NCBI GenBank assembly: GCA_017403185.1
Contig: JAFQON010000027.1
Location: 1 to 33,224, forward strand
Source: Clostridia bacterium
GTDB lineage: Bacteria; Bacillota; Clostridia; Oscillospirales; Acutalibacteraceae
Reading direction: 5' to 3'
DNA length: 33,224 bases
Shown here: piece after piece, positions 24,699-33,224 of the stretch
How positions within the stretch are numbered: position 1 is the first letter of the stretch
How the letters are laid out: every line of letters begins with the position of its first letter
Notes under the pieces: generated by a model
Database searches by the model: none
The model's input: only the letters and a program-made list of their open reading frames with translations
Told to the model about the DNA's origin: nothing
Translations under genes and position numbers: made by a program

Positions 24699-25118
24699 TT
24701 ATAATAACTTTTTCATCCAGATATGCGGGCAGCCTTCTTCATCTTCTATGCCGCCGAACTCCTCATATCCGAGCTCTTTGTAAAACTGCGTGCTCCTGCA
24801 CTGCGAATGAAGCATCAATATCTGACCGCCCATAAGCCTCACATAATTCTCGGCTTCCGTAACAACAAACGAACCGATTCCTCTGCCTCTGTATTCCTTA
24901 AGCACCGCAAGCCTGCCGAGCACATATGAACTCATTTCGTCGCTCCAGAACACCCTGCAGGTTGCAACAGGGAGAGAATCATCGGTAAACATAACAATAT
25001 GAGAGGCAGTATCATCAATGCTGTCGTATTCATTCTCAAATCCCTGCTCAACTATAAACACTTCGTTTCGGATTTTGTGAGCTTCCTGCGGCAATCCGTT
25101 AAACAGTTTTATATACAT
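24699..25118 (-). CDS. GNAT family N-acetyltransferase (ElaA-like)
   Basis: 139 residues from ATG 25118. The layout is IRNEVFIVEQGF (typical opening of ElaA-like acetyltransferases), ATCRVF, then the acetyl-CoA loop LAVLKEYRGRGIGSFVV and LHSQCRSTQFYKELGYEEFGGIEDEEGCPHIWMKK. The protein should transfer acetyl from acetyl-CoA to an unknown amine. It is 22 bases downstream of the glycosidase-like gene and probably in the same transcript; no functional link to the sugar pathway is evident. Confidence 0.9.
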   Translation of the reverse strand: MYIKLFNGLPQEAHKIRNEVFIVEQGFENEYDSIDDTASHIVMFTDDSLPVATCRVFWSDEMSSYVLGRLAVLKEYRGRGIGSFVVTEAENYVRLMGGQILMLHSQCRSTQFYKELGYEEFGGIEDEEGCPHIWMKKLL

Positions 25119-25140
25119 TATAATATCACTCTTTTATCTT

Positions 25141-27345
25141 TTATTCATGAGTAAGCCAAAATTCGCTGAACATGACACCCATATCGGGTTCACTGAATTC
25201 AAGGTCAGCACAGCCGTTATGAATAACCTCTTTGGGTATCACATAGGTTGCGGTTTCAAAACCGTCACAGAGCATTGCACGGTCAAACTCCTCGTCCTTT
25301 TCGCCGCCGAACTGAGGGCCTTCATAGATAACGGTGCCGTTAACTGTGATTCTGTGAGCAGTTGAATTTTCATTCTTCTTGTTTACAAAGGTAATTTTAA
25401 GCTTGTAATCACCGTCATAATCAAGACCTCCCACCTTACATTTAAATGTAAGGTTATCATAAACCTTGAACATACAAACAGGCATTTTGCCCGTGTTGAC
25501 ATTGGGTCTGTCACCCTGAAAATTCATATATATTTCACCGTTTTGTGAAACGCCGCATTCATCAAGTCCGTTGAGAGCAACCGAAAAATAATACTCGTCA
25601 CTCCTTACCTTGTTGCGGTTTATGATTCCTTTCATGTAATCAGCCGAATCCGCAGCATCCAGCCTGCCGAGAAGCCATTTTCTGTCCGTCACCGGAAGGT
25701 CGATTGTTTCAAGAATTGCTCCCCTCTCCCAATTATCGGCGCAGTAATTTTCAATATCAGACTGCAACCCGATAAGCGCAAAGAGCTTTTGGCACATAGC
25801 GGTTATATCCGCTCTCTCTTTTTGGTATTTTTCGTCAAACTCGGCATTGAGAATTTCTTTTGCCGCATCAAGCTTTCCTTTTACAATTTCCTTTTTTGCA
25901 AGCTTTATAAGATTGAGCTCAAAAATTCTGCGATGACGGAGCACCCAGTCACACTTTGCACGCATATGAAGCTGCACAAATCTCCAGTTATCGGCAAGGA
26001 ACGGATATTTTGAATTAAGCATTTCAAATGTATCAAGCGTTCTGTCAATAGTCGGATTTTCTGCAGGGTCACACTGCCAGTTAAGCTCAAGAGCAAGTAT
26101 GCCGTCGGCAATTTCATCCGCATCTGCTCCGTAGAAAAACAGGCGTGCATAGTCAAGCAAGGATGTTCTCAGATCGCAGTCGGGGAAGAAATCCATATCT
26201 GCCCACACCATTTTGTTAACATCATCGGTTATGCCCTCGGAATAGCTCACCGAGCCCGTAACATATCGGCGGGTAAGGCGGTGAATGTGGCGGTATTCAC
26301 GGGGTCTGGGGTTTGTGCACTCACGGCTCAAACCGGTTGTAAGGGCAAAATGCCAGTCATCCCTGTCAAAATGAACGGGGTATTCACACCTGACATTGTG
26401 TGTTATATCCGGATAAAGTCTTATGGGGTACTTTGAAGGCAGCCTGCGGCGGAGCGTTTCAAGATCAAACGCATGGTTGGGCCCCGTTATAACACCGTCA
26501 ATCTCATCAGGCAATTTTTCCATTTCCGCTATAAAGACCTCACCCCAATTCGGCTGTGAATGGGGTTGCTGTGCAGACGGCCACATCTGCGCATTCGGGT
26601 GCGACTTTTTAAGTGCCTTTGAAATTTCTCTGCATCTGAGAACAAATTCATCCGCACCGAATTCACCCGGGTCGCCTCCGGGCGGGAACACAACATCAAG
26701 CCTGGGCACGGTTTCGTAAAGCCTGCCCCTTCTCTCTGCTGCAAACTCAACGGTTTCACCATCGTTATTGGGATGCCACAAAGAAACATCAAGATCATAT
26801 TCATCCGCCATTTCGGATGCTTTCACAAGAAATTCTTCCTCATCATATTTCATAAGGCGGTTTCGCTTCGAAACACCTTTTTCATAAGGAATATGCTCAA
26901 CCGTATTGGTGCCGAAAAACATCATATCAAGATAGTAACGGCGGTAATCCTCACAGCTCCACGCATCGTATGTATTCGGCGTTGTTCTGTAGCCTATCTG
27001 ATGTCCTCTTATTGACTTATCGGGGCTGTAGCTGCCCGAAACATCCTCAGAAAGCACGGGCACACCGCACACGGGAACAATCTTGCGAAGGAACATTCCG
27101 AAACCGTAGATAAAGCCCCTTATTCCACTTGCATAAACCGTAACAGCATTTGCGCTGCAGTTGATTGCGTAGCCGTCACGGCAAAGCTCGGCATCAGTTT
27201 CAAAGGCGAAGTTCGCCTGCGATTTATCCGAAACAAAAGCCGCTTTTTCTCCCGTTCTCAGCTTGATTTCATCCGAAAAAAGTTCAGCCGCTTTCTTCTC
27301 TGTATCAGTCACAGAAAAAATTCTGAATTCTTTAAAATCAATCAT
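25141..27345 (-). CDS. Glycoside hydrolase-like protein (GH20/GH67-type N-terminus plus barrel)
   Basis: 734 residues from ATG 27345, seven bases after GGAG; an earlier ATG at 27351 would be too close to the site. Residues about 1-100 resemble the alpha/beta domain found before the catalytic barrel in GH20 and GH67 enzymes (GYAINCSANAVTVYASGIRGFIYGFGMFL). The middle part (DKSIRGHQIGYRT, FFGTNTVEHIPYE, DEYDLDVSLWHPNND, YPIRLYPDITHNVRCEYP) reads as a TIM barrel with acidic residues at strand ends. The C-terminus is beta-rich (FKVYDNLTFKCKVGGLDYDGDYKLKITF), like a carbohydrate-binding or sandwich domain. There is no signal peptide, so it acts in the cytoplasm on imported sugar. It overlaps the symporter gene by 8 bases. 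The exact GH family and catalytic pair are unproven. Confidence 0.65.
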   Translation of the reverse strand: MIDFKEFRIFSVTDTEKKAAELFSDEIKLRTGEKAAFVSDKSQANFAFETDAELCRDGYAINCSANAVTVYASGIRGFIYGFGMFLRKIVPVCGVPVLSEDVSGSYSPDKSIRGHQIGYRTTPNTYDAWSCEDYRRYYLDMMFFGTNTVEHIPYEKGVSKRNRLMKYDEEEFLVKASEMADEYDLDVSLWHPNNDGETVEFAAERRGRLYETVPRLDVVFPPGGDPGEFGADEFVLRCREISKALKKSHPNAQMWPSAQQPHSQPNWGEVFIAEMEKLPDEIDGVITGPNHAFDLETLRRRLPSKYPIRLYPDITHNVRCEYPVHFDRDDWHFALTTGLSRECTNPRPREYRHIHRLTRRYVTGSVSYSEGITDDVNKMVWADMDFFPDCDLRTSLLDYARLFFYGADADEIADGILALELNWQCDPAENPTIDRTLDTFEMLNSKYPFLADNWRFVQLHMRAKCDWVLRHRRIFELNLIKLAKKEIVKGKLDAAKEILNAEFDEKYQKERADITAMCQKLFALIGLQSDIENYCADNWERGAILETIDLPVTDRKWLLGRLDAADSADYMKGIINRNKVRSDEYYFSVALNGLDECGVSQNGEIYMNFQGDRPNVNTGKMPVCMFKVYDNLTFKCKVGGLDYDGDYKLKITFVNKKNENSTAHRITVNGTVIYEGPQFGGEKDEEFDRAMLCDGFETATYVIPKEVIHNGCADLEFSEPDMGVMFSEFWLTHE

Positions 27346-28849
27346 TTTCATTCTCCGTATCATTGATTTCTGCAAGAGCCTGTTTTTTTGCTTCCGCTCT
27401 TGAATTTCTGTGTTCAGCAAGCTCTATAAGCATTCTTTCTTTGGTCTTGCCGTGAATATTGAACAACAAAAGGGCTATGCCGTAGCCGTATCTTGCAACA
27501 GCGGGTGCAAGGCAGAAAATGCCCCATATTCCTTTGAGCACTTTGGGATTTGTGTGCGGAACAACATTGCCGAAAATATCCTTCTGCGGTGTGAATTTTA
27601 TCCAGTCAAAAACAACGCCTGACAGCAATGCGTGAACACTTGATGAAAGCTTGTTGACATAACTCATAACCGCATTAACGATACCCTCGTTTCGTATTCC
27701 GTTCTGCCACTCAAGGTAATCGTACATATCGCCCTTGAGGAGCGGGTCGCAAACGCCCATAATATGGTTGGGCAGACCGCACACGGTAAGACCGATTGTA
27801 ACAATCGCAAAATCAAGCCAATAGTTGCCTGTGGGCTTGTAGCCGATAAAATAGAGAACTGTATATGCAATGCCGCTGAAAACACCTGCGGAAACCGCCG
27901 TTGTTCTCAGGCCGAATTTGTTGATAATCGACGGAGCAACGGGAGTGATAACATAATTGGGAATGCCCGTGAAAAGACTGCAGAGAAGACGGTTTGAAAG
28001 CTTACCCGTGCAATTAAGCCAGAAGAAATCCTCAGACGCACCGCCTACGCCCTTGATTCCGCCGAAAAATCCCGAAAGCAAAAGAGCCCACAGCGGACGG
28101 CAGGTCAGAATTGATTTTGCAGACCTGAAAAAACCCACCTGCTTTATTTCATCCTTTGAAGCAATCGAAACACGCTCCTTCATCACAAAGAAGCCGTAAA
28201 TCGCAGCCGCAGCAGCAACAATTACAAAGAAAAACGAAAAGCCTTTATATACTTCGGGCTGTGTAACCGCATTTTTTGTGACACCGGGCACAAAATCAAC
28301 AAAAACAGGGACAAGCGACGGCAGCCAAGTGAAAAGATTGACAAACTTCTGGGTTGCAATCAGTGTGCCTCTTTCGCTTGTGTTCGGCGTCATGTTATAG
28401 AGCAGAAGTTCCCAGCCGCTGAGATATGAGAAGCCGATGCCGTAAACAATTGTAGATATAAGTGCATACCAGAAAATCTGATTTGATGTGAAAGAATTCG
28501 GCACAACATAAAAAAGTATGGAGGCTATCGCCCAGAACGGCATTGAAAGCACCAGAAACGGGCGAAGCCTGCCCCACCTTGTTCTGAATCTGTCAATAAC
28601 GATACCCGACAAAGGGTCATCAAGCGCATCCCATATGGTAGAAACAGTACCGAGCAAGCCGTATTGCTTACCTGAAAGCCCCATAAAGCTCATCATGAAA
28701 TATTGCTTGGTTGCACCTATGAAGGATGTGAGGTTGTTTATGCCGTAAGAAGTGAGTGCATATGCAGCAATTTCACGCGGGCGCACATATCTTTTAGCGT
28801 TTTGCTCAACCGTTTTCTGTTTTGAAGCTACAGTTTCTGCAGAAGACAT
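27338..28849 (-). CDS. GPH-family (MelB-like) sugar:cation symporter
   Basis: 503 residues from ATG 28849 after AAGGAG, with about twelve membrane segments. The family signature DALDDPLSGIVIDRFRTRWGRLRPF is near the N-terminus, as in glycoside-pentoside-hexuronide symporters. A second-half GLPNHIMGVCDPLLKGDMYDYLEWQNG matches the family's conserved GDxxDYxEW element. It imports a glycoside with H+ or Na+. The gene overlaps the start of the glycosidase-like gene, so import and intracellular cleavage of the same sugar is the natural reading. It has its own promoter at 28893-28922 and heads the operon. Confidence 0.92.
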   Translation of the reverse strand: MSSAETVASKQKTVEQNAKRYVRPREIAAYALTSYGINNLTSFIGATKQYFMMSFMGLSGKQYGLLGTVSTIWDALDDPLSGIVIDRFRTRWGRLRPFLVLSMPFWAIASILFYVVPNSFTSNQIFWYALISTIVYGIGFSYLSGWELLLYNMTPNTSERGTLIATQKFVNLFTWLPSLVPVFVDFVPGVTKNAVTQPEVYKGFSFFFVIVAAAAAIYGFFVMKERVSIASKDEIKQVGFFRSAKSILTCRPLWALLLSGFFGGIKGVGGASEDFFWLNCTGKLSNRLLCSLFTGIPNYVITPVAPSIINKFGLRTTAVSAGVFSGIAYTVLYFIGYKPTGNYWLDFAIVTIGLTVCGLPNHIMGVCDPLLKGDMYDYLEWQNGIRNEGIVNAVMSYVNKLSSSVHALLSGVVFDWIKFTPQKDIFGNVVPHTNPKVLKGIWGIFCLAPAVARYGYGIALLLFNIHGKTKERMLIELAEHRNSRAEAKKQALAEINDTENEND

Positions 28850-28892
28850 ATTGCATTTCTCCTTTTTTATTTCTCTATCCCATATATATTAA

Positions 28893-28922
28893 ATAATAAC
28901 ACAGCAAAATATTTAATGTCAA
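28893..28922 (-). promoter_or_regulatory. Promoter of the symporter operon
   Basis: On the minus strand, TTGACA (28917-28922), an 18-base spacer and TATTAT (28893-28898), 43 bases before the symporter start. The surrounding AT-rich sequence shows no obvious catabolite-response element. Confidence 0.55.
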
Positions 28923-29049
28923 TCGGCATAAAAGCATAAGGTTAGCACAAAAATATGTGCATATTGCCCCATAAACAGCATATAATTTAATCAGATGGGC
29001 ATTCCTGCAAGATTTTTTTGGGATTTATCAGGAATTTCATAAAAAGGTA

Positions 29050-29077
29050 TTGACATTTTCAAAAAAGCGTGTATAAT
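29050..29077 (+). promoter_or_regulatory. Promoter of tRNA-fMet
   Basis: TTGACA (29050-29055), a 16-base spacer and TATAAT (29072-29077), 25 bases before the tRNA 5' end. Confidence 0.7.
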
Positions 29078-29102
29078 TATAAAGCACTTAACAAACAGAT
29101 AT

Positions 29103-29178
<76 letters not shown>

Positions 29179-29182
29179 TACT

Positions 29183-29229
29183 GAATACCCATAAGGGACT
29201 TGAAAGGTTCCTGTGGGTATTCGGTTTTT
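29183..29229 (+). terminator. Terminator of tRNA-fMet
   Basis: GAATACCCA (29183-29191) pairs with TGGGTATTC, with an inner GGGAC/GTTCC helix, then a T run (29225-29230). It starts five bases after the tRNA. Confidence 0.85.
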
Positions 29230-29230
29230 T

Positions 29231-31166
<1,936 letters not shown>

Positions 31167-31592
31167 AAATTTCACTTCCTTTTATCAAAAGTACAATAAT
31201 GAGTAGGCAGAATTTCCATCTCATTATTCTGCCTTTGAGTAATTATAATTATGCTTCATTGTTCGGCTGTGATTTGCTAAATCACACTCGTTCATTAACC
31301 CTCCGATTCACTTACGAAGCCTCTCACTCTACTCAGTCTTTATGACCTTTCACAATGGGGAGTAGCCACTTTCTGCTGTCATCGCTCAATCGGTAGCATC
31401 CGATTTATCTGCCGTGATATTTCTCGCTCGCTTATTAGGTCTTGGCGTATCACACAGACGGCTATTTCAGAAAGATTGTTGCCGTGAAGCTATTCAGTTT
31501 TCAAGGTTCATTATCTCTATTTATATCATTTCTCCTTGTGGTTGAGATGAAAGGGGTTCCTTTTCATATTCAATGGAGGAGAATACAGATAT
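31167..31592 (-). ncRNA. Structured untranslated leader between the HTH gene and tnpW
   Basis: 426 bases with no credible long reading frame. In minus-strand RNA the following helices can form: 31448-31457 with 31409-31419 (ten pairs, one bulge), AATCGG/CCGATT (31388-31405), CTACTC/GAGTAG (31329-31334 with 31360-31365), TGTGATTT/AAATCACA (31268-31286), and GGCAGAAT/ATTCTGCC (31206-31233). A five-codon frame (MNLEN) starts at about 31513 and could be a leader peptide. Close to tnpW, helices become mutually exclusive, and CTTTT/AAAAG can mask part of the ribosome binding site. It is a candidate cis-regulatory RNA; the family is not recognised. Confidence 0.45.
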
Positions 31593-31937
31593 CTATTTAG
31601 GTCTGGCGAAATCAATCAGAATACTATGTAATTCTGACATATTGGGAGGCAAACCTTCAATTATATCTCGAATGGTTTTCTCTTGCTTGTCCGACAAATA
31701 TTTATTTGCTGCATATTCACTTTTGGTGTGAAAACAATCTTTTTCAAAATAAACACCGCCAGCCGGACCTCTCACAGTATAAATAGGAGAGTGTTCAATC
31801 AAGATTCTAATATCTCTCATTATGGTGTATCGACTAACTCCAAACTCATCAGCCAGATTAGCAATCGTATCAAAACGTCGAATGCTTAAAATCTCAAGGA
31901 TCTTTTCTTGTCGTTTTGATGAATTCGAAATAGCCAT
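31593..31937 (-). CDS. DeoR/HTH_11-type regulator, short form
   Basis: 114 residues from ATG 31937 after GGAGAGGAGG. The N-terminal winged helix-turn-helix (RQEKILEILSIRRFDTIANLADEFGVSRYTIMRDIRILIEH, then a wing YTVRGPAGGVYF) is that of DeoR/WYL-type regulators. It lacks their sugar-phosphate or WYL sensor domain; only a short helical tail (EKTIRDIIEGLPPNMSELHSIL) follows. It probably binds DNA as a dimer and controls this element. A 26-bp imperfect palindrome in its own upstream region is a likely autoregulatory site. It is upstream of the structured leader, tnpW and the recombinase on the same strand. Confidence 0.85.
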   Translation of the reverse strand: MAISNSSKRQEKILEILSIRRFDTIANLADEFGVSRYTIMRDIRILIEHSPIYTVRGPAGGVYFEKDCFHTKSEYAANKYLSDKQEKTIRDIIEGLPPNMSELHSILIDFARPK

Positions 31938-31988
31938 ACACCTCCTCTCCTGGATTCTGTAAGAAAAACATAAACATTATTAGTTGCA

Positions 31989-32014
31989 AACTTTTCAACA
32001 ATTGTCAAAAAGTT
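31989..32014. promoter_or_regulatory. 26-bp palindrome, candidate operator of the HTH regulator
   Basis: AACTTTT and AAAAGTT-type arms around a CAATTG centre; 11 of 13 positions per half-site are symmetric. It overlaps the minus-strand TTGACA, so binding would block transcription of the HTH gene. Confidence 0.5.
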
Positions 32015-32046
32015 AACATCTTGTTCACACATTGTTTACATTTCTC

Positions 32047-32106
32047 AAAAAAAAGAAAAAGCCAACAACAGACACCCTTCCGCACAAGAAGTCGTCTATC
32101 GCTGAC
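32047..32106 (-). terminator. GU-rich minus-strand terminator
   Basis: In minus-strand RNA, 32093-32106 pairs with 32061-32074 over 14 continuous pairs, five of them G-U, followed by TTTTTC and eight T. In the plus-strand RNA those G-U pairs become A-C mismatches, so the structure is specific to the minus strand. An inner CTTC/GAAG helix is also possible. Confidence 0.6.
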
Positions 32107-32119
32107 TTTTAGAATCGCA

Positions 32120-32165
32120 ATACTATTTATTTGATTGGTTTGATACTATTTATTTGATTGGTTTG
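32120..32165. repeat. Perfect tandem repeat, 2 x 23 bp
   Basis: ATACTATTTATTTGATTGG followed by TTTG occurs at 32120-32142 and again at 32143-32165 without mismatch. It ends 75 bases before the tyrosine recombinase start. The unit spans about two helical turns, which suits cooperative protein binding on one DNA face. Confidence 0.9.
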
Positions 32166-32240
32166 AAATCTGTCTATTCTCTGAATTTTCTGATATGATT
32201 AACGTAAGTATACCCATAAAACAGTAAGGAGTAGATATTA

Positions 32241-33167
32241 ATGGTTAATCTGTCAAAACAAATCAAAGGATATATTAATTTCTGTGAATGTATGAAAGGT
32301 GTTTCAGAAAAAACCAAAGCAGCATACCAAACCGATTTAAAACAATTCAGAGGTTGGCACGGCAATGATTATGAATGGTGCAACAAACCGGTAATATTGG
32401 ACTTTATCAGTTTTGCTTATAAAACTTATAAACCACGAACAGCCAAAAGGAAAATTGCCAGTTTAAAAGCATTCTTTCATTATTTAGAAACAGAAGAAAT
32501 CATTGAGTATGATCCTTTTCACAAAATAAACTATAAAAGGAAAGAAGCTCTGATTCTTCCCAGAACATTTCCATCAAGTGTGCTTTCAAAAATACTAAAC
32601 TATGCCTATACTTCTTTTAATTCAAATTCAATTAATGAATATCAAAGAAAGAATATATCAAGAGATATAGCTGTGTTTGAACTACTCTTTGCTTCTGGAG
32701 TTAGAGTAGGAGAATTATGTTCATTAAAGAGCTACGATGTAGATATAAAACAAAAGCTAATCAAAGTAACCGGCAAAGGAAATCGAGAAAGATATATTCA
32801 AATAACCAACCCCAGCGTTTTAAAAGCTTTAAGGCTTTATAAAAACAACTTTTCTAAATGTATAGATGAAACAGGATATTTCTTTATAAACAACAGAGGA
32901 CGAAAACTTCAAGAACAATCTGTTCGTTGTATAATTAATAAATATGTCAACAAAACAGGTATTGAAATCCATATTACACCACATATGTTCAGACACACTG
33001 TAGCTACTATGCTTACTGAGGAAGATGTTGACATCAGATACATACAAGAACTTCTTGGACACAGTTCAATACAAACAACCCAGATTTACACTCATATAAG
33101 TCTATCGGCTCAAAAGAAAATACTTTCAAAAAAACACCCTAGAAACAAAATACATATTAATATCTGA
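32241..33167 (+). CDS. Tyrosine recombinase/integrase (XerC/D-like)
   Basis: 308 residues from ATG 32241 after AAGGAG. It cuts and joins DNA through a Tyr-linked intermediate. An N-terminal SAM-like core-binding domain (about 1-105; INFCECMKGVSEKTKAAYQTDL) precedes the catalytic domain. Catalytic residues are Arg in SGVRVGELCSL, Lys in TGKGNRER, His and Arg in HMFRH, His in LLGHSSIQTTQIY, and Tyr in IYTHIS. The size and lack of an Arm-binding domain resemble XerC/D or simple phage-type integrases. Codon use is very AT-rich compared with genes left of 29 kb. It is divergent from the HTH regulator. Confidence 0.95.
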   Translation: MVNLSKQIKGYINFCECMKGVSEKTKAAYQTDLKQFRGWHGNDYEWCNKPVILDFISFAYKTYKPRTAKRKIASLKAFFHYLETEEIIEYDPFHKINYKRKEALILPRTFPSSVLSKILNYAYTSFNSNSINEYQRKNISRDIAVFELLFASGVRVGELCSLKSYDVDIKQKLIKVTGKGNRERYIQITNPSVLKALRLYKNNFSKCIDETGYFFINNRGRKLQEQSVRCIINKYVNKTGIEIHITPHMFRHTVATMLTEEDVDIRYIQELLGHSSIQTTQIYTHISLSAQKKILSKKHPRNKIHINI

Positions 33168-33172
33168 TTTCT

Positions 33173-33203
33173 ATAGCTGCCATTATTTTGGCAGCTATTT
33201 TTA
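33173..33203 (+). terminator. Terminator of the tyrosine recombinase
   Basis: Perfect 10-bp stem ATAGCTGCCA/TGGCAGCTAT (33173-33182, 33189-33198) with a 6-base loop, followed by TTTTAT. It begins six bases after the stop codon. The remaining 20 bases to the window end show nothing. Confidence 0.85.
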
Positions 33204-33224
33204 TGCTGATAATATTTAATTATC

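Larger units (their letters stand above)
31938..32240. promoter_or_regulatory. Divergent control region between HTH regulator and tyrosine recombinase
   Basis: 303 bases without a gene. It contains a palindrome (31989-32014) with an embedded minus-strand TTGACA (32003-32008), a minus-strand terminator-like hairpin (32047-32106), a perfect 2 x 23-bp tandem repeat (32120-32165), and an extended -10 element TGATATGAT (about 32192-32200) for the tyrosine recombinase. The -10 box belonging to the minus-strand TTGACA is not clear. Confidence 0.5.

Noticed and set aside
29001-29035. Hairpin upstream of tRNA-fMet
   Set aside because: ATTCCTG and CAGGAAT pair over seven bases, but the loop is 21 bases and no T run or gene makes sense of it.
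31167-31592. Group II intron
   Set aside because: The nested helices and a GTGTG-like start recall intron domain I, but no domain V (AGC bulge helix with GAAA loop) and no reverse transcriptase are present, and the segment is too short.

Overview
The window looks like a chromosomal segment of an anaerobic Firmicute of class Clostridia, most likely an Oscillospiraceae/Ruminococcaceae-type gut bacterium. This is inferred from a clostridial DUF6514-like small protein, the DAK2-recG gene order typical of Firmicutes, strong AGGAGG-type ribosome binding sites, sigma-A promoters of TTGACA/TATAAT type, GTG/TTG starts, and many intrinsic terminators. No rRNA or other taxonomic marker is present, so the placement is tentative.

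Positions 1-8800 are mostly on the minus strand: a truncated 7-TM membrane protein, a small possible gene remnant, a cytosolic-type 5'-nucleotidase, a UvrD/PcrA helicase with an unusual Cys-rich C-terminal extension, two tRNA-Leu genes (CAG and GAG) behind a consensus promoter, a DUF6514-like protein, a class B penicillin-binding protein and the YchF ATPase. Positions 8900-14100 hold a tight plus-strand operon: tcdA (t6A-cyclising enzyme), a family-5 solute-binding lipoprotein, a short FakA-like DAK2 protein and recG. A Usp-like gene converges on recG with overlapping 3' ends. Positions 14700-17190 hold a BadF/N-acetylglucosamine kinase-like gene, bioY and an alpha/beta hydrolase on the plus strand.

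Positions 17229-19605 (minus) encode a membrane-anchored PP2C phosphatase with a Thr-rich external tail and a DHDPS/NAL-family aldolase. Divergent from these are a MATE exporter, an MBL-fold hydrolase and an M20 peptidase (19789-23971). A minus-strand operon (28849 down to 24015) encodes a GPH-type sugar symporter, a glycosidase-like protein, a GNAT acetyltransferase and TrmB. The symporter and glycosidase overlap by 8 bases and probably form a glycan uptake and cleavage pair.

From about 29.2 kb to the right edge lies a more AT-rich mobile region next to the initiator tRNA-fMet gene. It carries a large serine recombinase (TnpX/TndX type), a TnpW-like small protein, a roughly 400-base untranslated segment with many nested helices, a DeoR-type HTH regulator with a palindrome upstream, a GU-rich minus-strand terminator, a perfect 2 x 23-bp tandem repeat, and a divergent tyrosine recombinase. 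The strongest candidates for undescribed biology are this structured leader with its mutually exclusive helices in front of tnpW, a perfect inverted repeat that embeds the start codon of the DAK2 gene, and a terminator hairpin that carries the ribosome binding site of the PBP gene. All were found by eye, with no database or folding calculation.
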